DNA from: Corallium rubrum | Taxonomy: Eukaryota > Cnidaria > Anthozoa > Scleralcyonacea > Coralliidae | Reading direction: 5' to 3' | Length of the DNA stretch: 64,000 bases | NCBI GenBank assembly: GCA_964035015.1 | Contig: OZ035997.1 | Location: forward strand, 67,100,320-67,164,319 | In this document: positions 1 to 12,400 of the stretch, in pieces | Numbering within the stretch: position 1 is the first letter of the stretch | How the letters are laid out: each line of letters opens with the position of its first letter | Program-made: the position numbers and the translations under genes | Notes under the pieces: model-generated | Databases searched by the model: none | What the model saw: the letters and a program-made list of their open reading frames with translations, nothing else | Told to the model about the DNA's origin: nothing

Positions 1-843
1 ATGGGCTGTATCAAGACTGATTCCACTTGTCTTCACGACGTCCATAACGGTAAAATTTGGATTGTGTTGGCGGATTTTCGCAATAGCTCTTTTAAGTTTC
101 CGTTTATCACGCGCTGTCATAACCTGAAGTCTGCCAACTTTTTTCCCCGGCTGCTTTCTTTCCTTTTTTCCCCTTTCAATTTCTTCTGCACGTAGAAGTC
201 ACCAAACACTTGTTCTCGACATTTTCGTCTTGTAGGCAATCTTTGCAAGAGTATCCCCCTTGCTGAGCCAACACAAGTGCGTGTGCGCATTGCAAGGCCG
301 TAAGTCGTCCTTTGAACACCATATTTGAAAGGGCTCATTGTGACGTCATTTAATTTATCCAATATAATCAATTTTGATAATTTTAAAGAGGAATGCTAGC
401 ACTTCATTTGTAAAGCAGTTTCTTCATTTGTAAAGCAGTTTCTTAACATTAGCGCATACATTTAGTTAGATTTTAAATGTTAAACGTTAATACAAAGATA
501 CCATCATTTTCAGACAATCATTGACAAAATTGTTGTAACAAAAGCAACATTAACATGTTTTGCATCACTCCGCCTACATTACTCGACCCCCCCCCCCTAA
601 ACAATGTTGTATCACCACAAAACATTCGTGATTTGCCTCTATAGGTTCTCATCACATTTCCGTTGATGGAAAGCCAACATTGAATAGGGGGATGGGGGGA
701 TATAAAAACCTTGTGAAATGTCTTACTTTCGTGTACATGTTCCAACTAATTTTGTCAATGATTGCATGTACAATTGAACATGGTGATGCTAACTTAATTG
801 GAATATAGCACGAGCAGTGCTGTTGATAATTCTGTTGCGGCCT
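1..843. other. Flank left of the Kolobok-like element, no gene seen
   Basis: No open frame here has recognisable protein similarity. A 20-bp sequence is directly repeated back to back at 402-421 and 422-441, and there is a C10 tract near 588. Otherwise it is unremarkable AT-rich intergenic DNA. Confidence 0.6.
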
Positions 844-1140
844 TTAAAGTGCCTATATGACTAAATGAGACTTTACATTTTTAGAATCTTCGCGATGAGT
901 AGATGTATAAAATCCAAAACAAATTCAAATTTGAGCTTGTTTTCGCTAAGTTATCGCCATCTGAAATTTGAAAATTTCAAATTTTAACGGCAAAAAGTTT
1001 TTCAAACCGAGAAGTCCGGGGGCTGGTGACTAATACGTCACCATAGGATTGTTAATTTCGTCCTTCGAAGGACTTCAAACTGTAAACAAGGTCGTTGTTG
1101 GTAGTGTTTAGTTGATATTCTGTGCTCCGCAACGCTTAAA

Positions 1141-2083
1141 ATGACTTCGTCAAGCTCGGATACAGAGAGTGAAAGTTACCAAACCGATGACTCTGATTGG
1201 AACTATATTCCTGGTCCTCATATTATTCGAGAAGCGACCGAAGTGGAAGCATCTGTTGGGGAAGCTATGGCAATGGATGATCATGACCAAGCTGAAGTTG
1301 GTCCTTACGCTGATGAACCAGTTGCTGATGAAGAATGGCTGGTTCAGTATAGGGAGAAAAAGTAAAGCTACGATGAACGTATAGCAGAATTACAGAAAAG
1401 ACTCGACGGACGTGAACAAGTTGCAAAATGGTGAGTTGTATATGGATGTTGGATATTCGTACTGTACTACCGTATGACGTCGTTCTCTTTTTTACTCAAT
1501 CTATATCTTATTTATAAATCTACTGCATCGTTTAGGTGTAGTTGTGGTAACTGTGATGTTCAGCTGCTTCAAAACCCAAAAGAATGCCAGTGTTGTATGG
1601 AAATAGACGAGTGTAAGGAATGCTTATCAAGCGAGCTTGTCCTGCGAGAAGTGGAGAACCCGCCATCTTGTGTGACACATCATCCTGGTTTTGATACGGT
1701 ATGTTTAGACAAGTGGTCTCTTCGTTTAGCTGCAGCAAAGATACGTGACAGGCAGAAGCGGGAGTATCGCCAAACTGGTACAGAAGATAGGTAATATATT
1801 TAACGTATACAGTACAAATATAATTTAATGAACTCTAAACAATAACGTCTGGATCAAGTGTCTCTGAATATCAGCGAATAAGTAGGGTAAAATTATTTAT
1901 GTTTTAATTTGTAGGTTCTTTCGTAGCACAGCTTACCGAAGTTTTGTGTGGCTTATTTTTGGACGTATTGGCCGAAATAGAAGATATCATTTACCAGCTT
2001 GTGCTTACCATAAAATAAGAACACAGTTCAAGCCAAAGGAGAAGGAAGACTTTGTGGGATTTGTGGAGGAGGACAGTATGTAG
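1141..2083 (+). pseudogene. P2X7-type cytoplasmic (ballast) domain protein carried by the Kolobok element; nonsense codon in exon 1
   Basis: Three exons fit GT-AG rules: 1141-1430, 1536-1790 and 1915-2083. Exon 1 starts MTSSSSDTESES and is acidic. An in-frame TAA at 1363-1365 interrupts it, while the same frame runs on to the splice donor. Exons 2 and 3 give a cysteine-rich domain: CSCGNCDVQ, ECQCCMEIDECKEC, a conserved PSCVTHHPGF segment, then FRSTAYRSFVW and a closing LPACAYHKIRTQF block. The order CxCGxC, then CC, then C near a Y-R-S-F-W block, then P-x-C followed by K/R-IR resembles the C-terminal zinc-binding ballast region of P2X7 receptors and its channel-less invertebrate relatives. 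No channel or membrane segment is present. The gene opposes the transposase inside one transposon, so it is cargo or an element gene. Function unknown; nucleic-acid or zinc binding is possible. Confidence 0.62.
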
Positions 2084-2179
2084 CAAGCTGTTTGAAGTGT
2101 TCTCGTTAAAAATATTTTGTTTATTGTGTATTTTTTACTGCTAACTCAGATATAAAAATTGCTGTATAAAACGAACTTT

Positions 2180-2805
2180 ATTTATACTAGACCAGTACAG
2201 GAGGAAAACTAACTAACTTTATTTACAGTATACTAGATAACTCTATCAGTCATATCTAAACTGTTCTCTCTAGAGGTCCAGTAAGAACCATCCTTCATTG
2301 ATTCAGTCATAGTCCCTAGAATTATATTGTCTGGAGACACGGCGAACATCAAAGCGGTTAACAATCAGCTACAATTTAGGTTGAGGGTGGCAAATAAGGT
2401 GCACAATCTTTTGTTTTACATTCATTAATATTTATAAAGCAACGATGCTATTGGTTGATTGCTTCATTATACCAAAAATACAATGTGTTCAGCAAGCGTT
2501 AAGGTGAAATAAGGTGCACAAACGTGAACAAAAACCTAGAACAAAGACTTTGGCCGCGTTTCCAGACAATTTATTTCTAGGGACTATGATTCAGTGTTAC
2601 TACAGAAGGAAACCAGAGTAAACTAAACTTATTTATACTGGATAACTCTATCAGTCATATCTAAACTGTTCTCTATAGAGGTCCAGTAAGGACCATCCTT
2701 CATTGATCCAGTGTTACTACAGAAGGAAACCAAAGTAAACTAGTAAACTAACTTTATTTACACTGGATAACCTATCAGTCATATATCTAAACTGAAAACA
2801 TGTTT
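2180..2805. repeat. Interrupted direct repeats between the two Kolobok genes
   Basis: A block containing GATAACTCTATCAGTCATAT followed by a TCTAAACTG motif and a ggtccagtaag-accatccttcattg tail occurs at about 2200-2310 and 2610-2710, with a shorter form at 2745-2800. It fills the gap between the ends of the convergent genes. It could hold 3'-end signals; none is proven. Confidence 0.6.
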
Positions 2806-2879
2806 ATCACTGTATAGAATTTAAATAAATATACTGCATTATAATGTATAAAGTAGTAAAATTACTCAATTTGTTTTGT

Positions 2880-5800
2880 TTTTTTGGGCAATCTTGTACA
2901 TTTTTGTGGCCTTTCATTAAATTCTTGCAGATGGTACAGCGTGGAGGTGCTCTTTGTGATGAGCTGGTTTGTGCTGCTGCTGCTGCTGCTGCGGCTGCCT
3001 GTTCTTGAGCCAAAACTTCCAACACTGAAAGAAGTTAAAAAAATAAAAATTAGAAGTGTTAATTTTTGTTTTGTTGCAAACATTATTTTTTCACAAACTG
3101 AAATATTAAATGACATGTGAAAGTATACATGGTGTTGTTGGTTCAACATTTGCCACAACCATGCTTTTTCTTGTGTCCTTTTTCCTGATGGCCACCTCTC
3201 TTGGTTCCTTTTCTAACATAGTGTTCATGGGGGCTGGTGTCATTTGTTGTAGCTGGATACAGGCATCTTCAAGGGTGTTGTTAGACGCTGTTATGTGTGT
3301 CTGGTATATCTCATTAACATATGCTAGTTAAATAAATAGAAGGAAAGAGACAGGTATATATTAAAGGTTAGAAAAATTCAGACATCACAATGACTGAAGT
3401 TTGCATTGTCAGTTCCTTACCAAAATTTTGATTCACTTTAACCTCCCTAATGGTTGCCTCTCCATTTTTGAATTTGGCGTAGACAATCTTAATTTGTTGT
3501 GAATCATCTTTTTTGTTCATCTTGCCAGCACGAAACAAATTTTGATTGAAATGTATGACTGCCAAAATGTGTCTGCAGAAATTTAGAAATACAAATATTA
3601 TAAATATTGATAATTATATCAAAATGATGATTTGCATCTGTCAACAAAACATGTTAGTAAATGGAAATGTGTTTCACACAAGATAACTTCCATAGACATA
3701 CATACCTGCAGAGCATACCAGAAAAAGAATAAGCAATCATTTTGGGGGGAAATTGGTTAACAACAGAGTGGAACCCTTCTAAACAGCTTCTCTGGTCAAA
3801 TGGTGAAGCTTGCTGGATACCCTTCATCAGTGACTTGTTCTGTATGGCTGTACACAGCTTTTCATACGCTGGAGAGTCTAAGCATATACCATTTGTAGAA
3901 AATAATCCCAAAGTTCATATATTATAAACAAATATTGAATACTTAGTAATATATATGTAGTTTATAAGATACTGTTCCTTTATCTAGACAGGCTTGTGTA
4001 ATACCTAACATACCATTTAGGAGCCACTTTTTTGGTGTCAGTTCTCCATGGGCACATTTGCTGAATAATGGGTCATCCAATTCATCATGTTTGTCCACAA
4101 TATGGCTCAAAAAAGATTTAAACTTTGCCAATATGACTCTTCCATTGCCAGAGTGAGTTGATGTTGCACTCCAATAAAGGTGATTCTCACAGGGTCGTAT
4201 CCACTCAGCCAATTCTTCACAATTTCCTTCCTTTGCTAATGTGGACAATATCTTGTGCAACTCTATGAACAAGAATATGATTGTTTATTTTAGTGGTTTG
4301 TAGCAATACAATGGGGATTGTATATAGAAGGCTTATAATTGAGATTTTGCAGTATGAATGTAAGTAATAAACATCATTATGATACTTACTCTTTTTCAAA
4401 TGCCATAAGTCGAAATAATGAGTTATGTTAGGCAGCTTTTCTCTCATGTGCTTTGCAATGCTAGAATGCCTGTCTGACACAAAGGTAGAGATATCCAAAC
4501 CTTGCTCTTGCAAAAGGAAGTCCATGCATCTCTGAAAAGCAGCATATTCAATTGCACTACTGCTTCCAACTTCATTTCTCTAAAATGGAAACAGGTTGTC
4601 CATAGCTTAGAATTACTACAGCTTTATTGCAAAGGGTAAGAGGGCAGGGTCTCATTAAGTAACTTTAACACAACGTTTTTCTTACATGTATCATCTACAT
4701 GTAGGAATGACATGTACAGTCAGTAGTGGGAAATTTTGCAGTACAATTTATGGTTCATATATCAATGTAATACTGATGTACTAGCAAATACACTGTTTCA
4801 ATACAGAATAGTTAATGCAGACAAATATTAATTACCTGAACTAGGCTAAAATGGATGATTTGAGGTTCACTACAACAAAATACTGTATAAGCACCATATT
4901 TAGCACTGTGGCCCATACTGTCGTGTCTTCCATCACCAGATATCACCAAAGATGACCCTGAATTTTTGAGCTGGTCCAGAATTTTTTTCTGATATTGATT
5001 CCAGTGAAGGAAGATTGCAGGAAATAGCTTTGTCTTAAAAAAAATACAAAAAAAGCACATTATTACACGTGTATCGACTGCTTCCTGTCAATAGTCAGCA
5101 AACTTCACACGAATATTGTAAAGTAGCATTTTGCAATTTCAACAACGCCTAGAAGGTTCCATAATTTGCTAACTGCATGGGTTTTGAAAATTGGAAGTAT
5201 ACCTACGTAGTTCATCAAATGTCATTCAGTAGTGAGCTTTGCAATATACTACTGACAGGAAGAGTGACTAACTAAGACCATTTGTGATTATACTCTAGGG
5301 TTAAACTTTGTAGACCTGATACATATATAAATAAATGACTGCACATACACGTTGGTGTTGGAAAAAGGTTGTCAGAGATATGCTGGAAAGTCCCAAGTGC
5401 TGAAACAAATGGATAACTTTGCTGGCTGATCCTCCAGAAACTAAAATGGCGAAGCTTAGAAGAAAATCGCCGGCATTTATCCGTGAACTAGGCATGAAAG
5501 GCTGACTTCTCCAGACATCCTGTTGTCTACCACATTTTGGGTTTGAGCAAGTCGTTGTTATAATAACTGCAGTTCCAGCTTTTTGAGCTTCAACGAGAGG
5601 GTTATCCGTTTTACAGTAGTGGCAAAACTTGAACAGCAAAAGTAATTGTGACAAGAAAACGACGAATTTTGGCTCCTGTCACAGATTTGTATTCTTTACG
5701 CAAACCCTAAAATGTGTTTAAAAATCGGGCATTATTACGCGTTAATCTGATTACGACTTGCCATGCAGTGAATCTCGCAGTGAACCACAAATCTCAATGT

Positions 5801-7132
5801 CTATATTTTTGTTTATTTGCGCGTTTTATTTTGTGTTACCTATTGTTGTCTAAACATGTTTCCGCCTCAGATTCTGTCTCTGTTTCGCACTCGAAATCCT
5901 GGTTAACAGATGCGTCGTCTTCACTAACATCCTCCTCGGAATCTGCGTCATGGTCCATGTTTACATCGTCATCGTTTTGGGTTAAGGGTATTGCGTTATC
6001 ATCAGTCTCCGCTTCCTGCTCTTCTCCAGTTGAAATTATGTCACATTGAATACCTACAAATGTAAAGAATAAGATGACTATTGATTGTGACTATTAAACT
6101 ATGAAAAGCGTCAAAGATTGGTACGAAGTTGCATGACCAGCCGAGCGCCGAACCCGAGTGAAAATAGAGGGGTTTTCCCAGCAATGAGCGCGTAACACAA
6201 CCGCTATTGACACTAATCGTATAAACTGACCTTTACTTCGCTTCACTTTGATTGTTGCTTCGAATTTGACTTTGAGATCAATGTACTTGTTCCATATCTC
6301 TCTCCTTTCTTTCAATAACGCAGCACAACCAACACAACCATCTGTTTGGGTGAGAACGCTTGGCTTACACTATAGAGCAAGGAATATAAGAATGGTTTCA
6401 TCATTGATTGTAAAAGGACCATGGTTTCATATATCACTCAAAATTATAAATATAAACAAGGGATATTTAGCTGTTGGGTTTAGCTAATGTGGCTTTGTAA
6501 TAAAAAAAAAACTATACACATACTTGGCTTGGAGAAACTAGTAAGGATTGCATTTCCTCTGTCGTTTCGTTTTCTTCAAGTTTCAACTCCAACGGATGTG
6601 ACTCAGCGCTAACATTCTCGGCTTCGCTATCCTTTTCGACCAAAGTTCTCGCATTTTCTTTTATAATCTAATCGAATAATTTACAGTAACAAAAAGATGT
6701 TGAATATTGGACTTTTATAATTACACATATCCCGCAAAATACCAAGATTTGTATATTATAGATGTTGTATATTATTGTTACACCTACCTTCCTTTTATCT
6801 CTAGCTGATAGAGGTTTCTCTTCGACACATTTGTGATGTCTCGGTATAGGGACGATGCCAATTTCGTCGGTAACCAACCAACGACGTCTAGGACTAGAAA
6901 CGCCCGAAAACCTTTCTGTAAAGTCTTCTTTAGCGAAGTGTACCGAACAAATACTTGAATTAGGAGTTGGGTCCCATTTGGCTCGCTTTAGTCGTACAAA
7001 TTCGACCCACTGCTTTCGTCTTTTCTTCGCTTCGGGCCTTTCGTCCTCAGTAAATGGTATAAAGTGCAACGAAATTCCCTGATTTGGGTTTGAACCATTA
7101 GAACAACCGCCAACAACACATCTATTTGGCAT
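2880..7132 (-). CDS. Kolobok-like transposase with THAP zinc finger, copy 1 (about 12 exons)
   Basis: Read on the minus strand, exon 1 (7132 to about 6791) encodes a THAP C2CH zinc finger: MPNRCVVGGCSN, then W at WVEFVRLKRAKW, then CSVHF and the closing P/F basic block. It ends at a consensus donor. Later exons, approximate, lie at 6525-6667, 6236-6345, 5845-6053 (acidic, serine-rich), 5351-5697 (CHYCK and CSNPKCG zinc ligands), 4836-5047 (GDGRHDSMGHSAKYG), 4391-4580 (SDRHSSIAKHM and FDLWHLKK), 4016-4265, 3706-3885, 3421-3570, about 3119-3335 and 2880-3023 (polyalanine, then a CTICKNLMKGHK zinc knuckle). D of DGRH and D of SDRH are candidate catalytic acids; a downstream E is not assigned. 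No stop interrupts the exons I checked, so this copy may be intact. Exon borders are inferred from GT/AG and frame only. Confidence 0.72.
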
Positions 7133-7429
7133 TTTCGAAATTCACGACTTGTCGCAATAAACTTCGACGCACTATATGCTAATATTTTTGCTGTGTTATG
7201 GTTTTCCTCTTAGTTTGAATGAGTTCCTATAAATACGTCACAGGGCATTAACTCGGTTCCAAGCTCTTTACGCGGTTTTCAAATTCTTAGTCAATAAAAT
7301 TTGGACTTTTAAACGCCGATAACTTTGAGAAGAAAAGTCCAAATGTAATTCTGTTTTCAGATTTTCGTATCTACAGATCACGAAGATTTGAAAAATGCAA
7401 AGTCCCATTTGGTCGTATAGGCACTTTAA

Positions 7430-8078
7430 GATGAATGACTTCAGATATCGTTATGTGAGATCTGTCAACACCATCTGAACAGTTTATTAACTAAAATATT
7501 AAAGTGTAATATGTACACAAAATGCCACAATACCGTACATTTATCGCTGCCCTGTGTTGAATTTAATCCTGCGAATGGTTTGTCAAGTTGAGCTACGTTT
7601 TCTGTGCTATAATAGTAATAAACCAGACAGAGACCATTTGGGAAAATTATGGGTATGTGCATAATAATAAGCACATAGCCGCTTTATTGTAATTGATTAT
7701 ACAATAATTAATATGAGAAAATATTAAACAACGTGCTAGCACAGAAAAGGTGGGGGTATTACTAACGCCCACCACAAATAAAGTAACTAACATACAAAGT
7801 ATCGGCATAGAGAAAACGGGGAGGAGGGTGGGTGAAAAATTTGAGGTACTAAGGAATCAGAACACAGCTATTATATACCACCTGCCTTCCCGTTTTCCCG
7901 CACCTTGCACTCATGTGACTAAGCGTATAAATTAAATTATCCTGCACAAATATTATATGCATATAATCTAAATAATTATTTTAAAGGTGGGAATAAAACC
8001 TTTATTGGTATGCCAATAATTCCTTTATCGCTTTCCTGTGTTGAATTTAATCCTGTGAATGGTTTGTCAAGTTGAGCT
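7430..8078. other. Right flank of the Kolobok copy, dispersed repeat sequence, no gene
   Basis: Part of this 650-bp stretch (about 7535-7790) recurs, diverged, at 14577-14815. Another part (about 7850-8025) recurs at 36200-36372, upstream of an SGNH-hydrolase fragment. It is probably leader or terminal sequence of a Ngaro/DIRS-type element rather than unique DNA. No protein is recognised. Confidence 0.55.
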
Positions 8079-8086
8079 TCGTTTAG

Positions 8087-8634
8087 GTGTAGTTGTGGTA
8101 ACTGTGATGTTCAGCTGCTTCAAAACCCAAAAGAATGCCAGTGTTGTATGGAAATAGACGAGTGTAAGGAATGCTTATCAAGCGAGCTTGTCCTGCGAGA
8201 AGTGGAGAACCCGCCATCTTGTGTGACACATCATCCTGGTTTTGATACGGTATGTTTAGACAAGTGGTCTCTTCGTTTAGCTGCAGCAAAGATACGTAAC
8301 AGGCAGAAGCGGGAGTATCGCCAAACTGGTACAGAAGATAGGTAATATATTTAACGTATACAGTACAAATATAATTTAATGAACTCTAAACAATAACGTC
8401 TGGATCAAGTGTCTCTGAATATCAGCGAATAAGTAGGGTAAAATTATTTATGTTTTAATTTGTAGGTTCTTTCGTAGCACAGCTTACCGAAGTTTTGTGT
8501 GGCTTATTTTTGGACGTATTGGCCGAAATAGAAGATATCATTTACCAGCTTGTGCTTACCATAAAATAAGAACACAGTTCAAGCCAAAGGAGAAGGAAGA
8601 CTTTGTGGGATTTGTGGAGGAGGACAGTATGTAG
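8087..8634 (+). pseudogene. Ballast-domain gene, copy 2 (exons 2 and 3 only)
   Basis: Exons 8087-8341 and 8466-8634 repeat the cysteine-rich domain of copy 1, with at least one substitution (D to N in the IRDRQ segment). Exon 1 and its start are absent because the duplication begins at the exon-2 acceptor. An internal ATG at 8148 could give a shortened product lacking the first two cysteine motifs. Most likely non-functional. Confidence 0.72.
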
Positions 8635-9430
8635 CAAGCTGTTTGAAGTGTTCTCGTTAAAAATATTTTGTTTATTGTGTATTTTTTACTGCTAACTCAG
8701 ATATAAAAATTGCTGTATAAAACGAACTTTATTTATACTAGACCAGTACAGGAGGAAAACTAACTAACTTTATTTACAGTATACTAGATAACTCTATCAG
8801 TCATATCTAAACTGTTCTCTCTAGAGGTCCAGTAAGAACCATCCTTCATTGATTCAGTCATAGTCCCTAGAATTATATTGTCTGGAGACACGGCGAACAT
8901 CAAAGCGGTTAACAATCAGCTACAATTTAGGTTGAGGGTGGCAAATAAGGTGCACAATCTTTTGTTTTACATTCATTAATATTTATAAAGCAACGATGCT
9001 ATTGGTTGATTGCTTCATTATACCAAAAATACAATGTGTTCAGCAAGCGTTAAGGTGAAATAAGGTGCACAAACGTGAACAAAAACCTAGAACAAAGACT
9101 TTGGCCGCGTTTCCAGACAATTTATTTCTAGGGACTATGATTCAGTGTTACTACAGAAGGAAACCAGAGTAAACTAAACTTATTTATACTGGATAACTCT
9201 ATCAGTCATATCTAAACTGTTCTCTATAGAGGTCCAGTAAGGACCATCCTTCATTGATCCAGTGTTACTACAGAAGGAAACCAAAGTAAACTAGTAAACT
9301 AACTTTATTTACACTGGATAACCTATCAGTCATATATCTAAACTGAAAACATGTTTATCACTGTATAGAATTTAAATAAATATACTGCATTATAATGTAT
9401 AAAGTAGTAAAATTACTCAATTTGTTTTGT

Positions 9431-12400
9431 TTTTTTGGGCAATCTTGTACATTTTTGTGGCCTTTCATTAAATTCTTGCAGATGGTACAGCGTGGAGGTG
9501 CTCTTTGTGATGAGCTGGTTTGTGCTGCTGCTGCTGCTGCTGCTGCGGCTGCCTGTTCTTGAGCCAAAACTTCCAACACTGAAAGAAGTTAAAAAAATAA
9601 AAATTAGAAGTGTTAATTTTTGTTTTGTTGCAAACATTATTTTTTCACAAACTGAAATATTAAATGACATGTGAAAGTATACATGGTGTTGTTGGTTCAA
9701 CATTTGCCACAACCATGCTTTTTCTTGTGTCCTTTTTCCTGATGGCCACCTCTCTTGGTTCCTTTTCTAACATAGTGTTCATGGGGGCTGGTGTCATTTG
9801 TTGTAGCTGGATACAGGCATCTTCAAGGGTGTTGTTAGACGCTGTTATGTATGTCTGGTATATCTCATTAACATATGCTAGTTAAATAAATAGAAGGAAA
9901 GAGACAGGTATATATTAAAGGTTAGAAAAATTCAGACATCACAATGACTGAAGTTTGCATTGTCAGTTCCTTACCAAAATTTTGATTCACTTTAACCTCC
10001 CTAATGGTTGCCTCTCCATTTTTGAATTTGGCGTAGACAATCTTAATTTGTTGTGAATCATCTTTTTTGTTCATCTTGCCAGCACGAAACAAATTTTGAT
10101 TGAAATGTACGACTGCCAAAATGTGTCTGCAGAAATTTAGAAATACAAATATTATAAATATTGATAATTATATCAAAATGATGATTTGCATCTGTCAACA
10201 AAACATGTTAGTAAATGGAAATGTGTTTCACACAAGATAACTTCCATAGACATACATACCTGCAGAGCATACCAGAAAAAGAATAAGCAATCATTTTGGG
10301 GGAAAATTGGTTAACAACAGAGTGGAACCCTTCTAAACAGCTTCTCTGGTCAAATGGTGAAGCTTGCTGGATACCCTTCATCAGTGACTTGTTCTGTATG
10401 GCTGTACACAGCTTTTCATACGCTGGAGAGTCTAAACATATACCATTTGTAGAAAATAATCCCAAAGTTCATATATTATAAACAAATATTGAATACTTAG
10501 TAATATATATGTAGTTTATAAGATACTGTTCCTTTATCTAGACAGGCTTGTGTAATACCTAACATACCATTTAGGAGCCACTTTTTTGGTGTCAGTTCTC
10601 CATGGGCACATTTGCTGAATAATGGGTCATCCAATTCATCATGTTTGTCCACAATATGGCTCAAAAAAGATTTAAACTTTGCCAATATGACTCTTCCATT
10701 GCCAGAGTGAGTTGATGTTGCACTCCAATAAAGGTGATTCTCACAGGGTCGTATCCACTCAGCCAATTCTTCACAATTTCCTTCCTTTGCTAATGTGGAC
10801 AATATCTTGTGCAACTCTATGAACAAGAATATGATTGTTTATTTTAGTGGTTTGTAGCAATACAATGGGGATTGTATATAGAAGGCTTATAATTGAGATT
10901 TTGCAGTATGAATGTAAGTAATAAACATCATTATGATACTTACTCTTTTTCAAATGCCATAAGTCGAAATAATGAGTTATGTTAGGCAGCTTTTCTCTCA
11001 TGTGCTTTGCAATGCTAGAATGCCTGTCTGACACAAAGGTAGAGATATCCAAACCTTGCTCTTGCAAAAGGAAGTCCATGCATCTCTGAAAAGCAGCATA
11101 TTCAATTGCACTACTGCTTCCAACTTCATTTCTCTAAAATGGAAACAGGTTGTCCATAGCTTAGAATTACTACAGCTTTATTGCAAAGGGTAAGAGGGCA
11201 GGGTCTCATTAAGTAACTTTAACACAACGTTTTTCTTACATGTATCATCTACATGTAGGAATGACATGTACAGTCAGTAGTGGGAAATTTTGCAGTACAA
11301 TTTATGGTTCATATATCAATGTAATGCTGATGTACTAGCAAATACACTGTTTCAATACAGAATAGTTAATGCAGACAAATATTAATTACCTGAACTAGGC
11401 TAAAATGGATGATTTGAGGTTCACTACAACAAAATACTGTATAAGCACCATATTTAGCACTGTGGCCCATACTGTCGTGTCTTCCATCACCAGATATCAC
11501 CAAAGATGACCCTGAATTTTTGAGCTGGTCCAGAATCTTTTTCTGATATTGATTCCAGTGAAGGAAGATTGCAGGAAATAGCTTTGTCTTAAAAAATACA
11601 CAAAAAAAGCACATTATTACACGTGTATCGACTGCTTCCTGTCAATAGTCAGCAAACTTCACACGAATATTGTAAAGTAGCATTTTGCAATTTCAACAAC
11701 GCCTAGAAGGTTCCATAATTTGCTAACTGCATGGGTTTTGAAAATTGGAAGTATACCTACGTAGTTCATCAAATGTCATTCAGTAGTGAGCTTTGCAATA
11801 TACTACTGACAGGAAGAGTGACTAACTAAGACCATTTGTGATTATACTCTAGGGTTAAACTTTGTAGACCTGATACATATATAAATAAATGACTGCACAT
11901 ACACGTTGGTGTTGGAAAAAGGTTGTCAGAGATATGCTGGAAAGTCCCAAGTGCTGAAACAAATGGATAACTTTGCTGGCTGATCCTCCAGAAACTAAAA
12001 TGGCGAAGCTTAGAAGAAAATCGCCGGCATTTATCCGTGAACTAGGCATGAAAGGCTGACTTCTCCAGACATCCTGTTGTCTACCACATTTTGGGTTTGA
12101 GCAAGTCGTTGTTATAATAACTGCAGTTCCAGCTTTTTGAGCTTCAACGAGAGGGTTATCCGTTTTACAGTAGTGGCAAAACTTGAACAGCAAAAGTAAT
12201 TGTGACAAGAAAACGACGAATTTTGGCTCCTGTCACAGATTTGTATTCTTTACGCAAACCCTAAAATGTGTTTAAAAATCGGGCATTATTACGCGTTAAT
12301 CTGATTACGACTTGCCATGCAGTGAATCTCGCAGTGAACCACAAATCTCAATGTCTATATTTTTGTTTATTTGCGCGTTTTATTTTGTGTTACCTATTGT

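Larger units (their letters stand above)
848..7425. mobile_element. Kolobok-like DNA transposon, copy 1
   Basis: Imperfect terminal inverted repeats start AGTGCCTATAYGACYAAATG and run about 110 bp (848-958 and 7314-7425). Both ends are flanked by TTAA (844-847 and 7426-7429), as expected for a TTAA target-site duplication. Inside are a minus-strand multi-exon transposase with an N-terminal THAP zinc finger and a plus-strand cysteine-rich gene. TTAA targets together with THAP transposases are established traits of the Kolobok superfamily. The ends and TTAA sites are seen directly; the superfamily name is inferred from them plus the DGRHD, SDRH and FDLWH motifs of the transposase. It is longer than a minimal Kolobok because it carries the second gene. 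Confidence 0.78.
1528..8078. repeat. Tandem duplication, unit 1
   Basis: 1528-8078 is repeated at 8079-14632. The unit starts at the exon-2 splice acceptor of the ballast-domain gene and ends 650 bp beyond the Kolobok right end. I noticed only about a dozen differences: a 3-bp CTG length change near 2985/9540, an A-tract change near 5040/11594 and scattered substitutions (for example 1749, 3297, 3570, 4775). The duplication is therefore recent, or is an assembly artefact. Confidence 0.92.
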
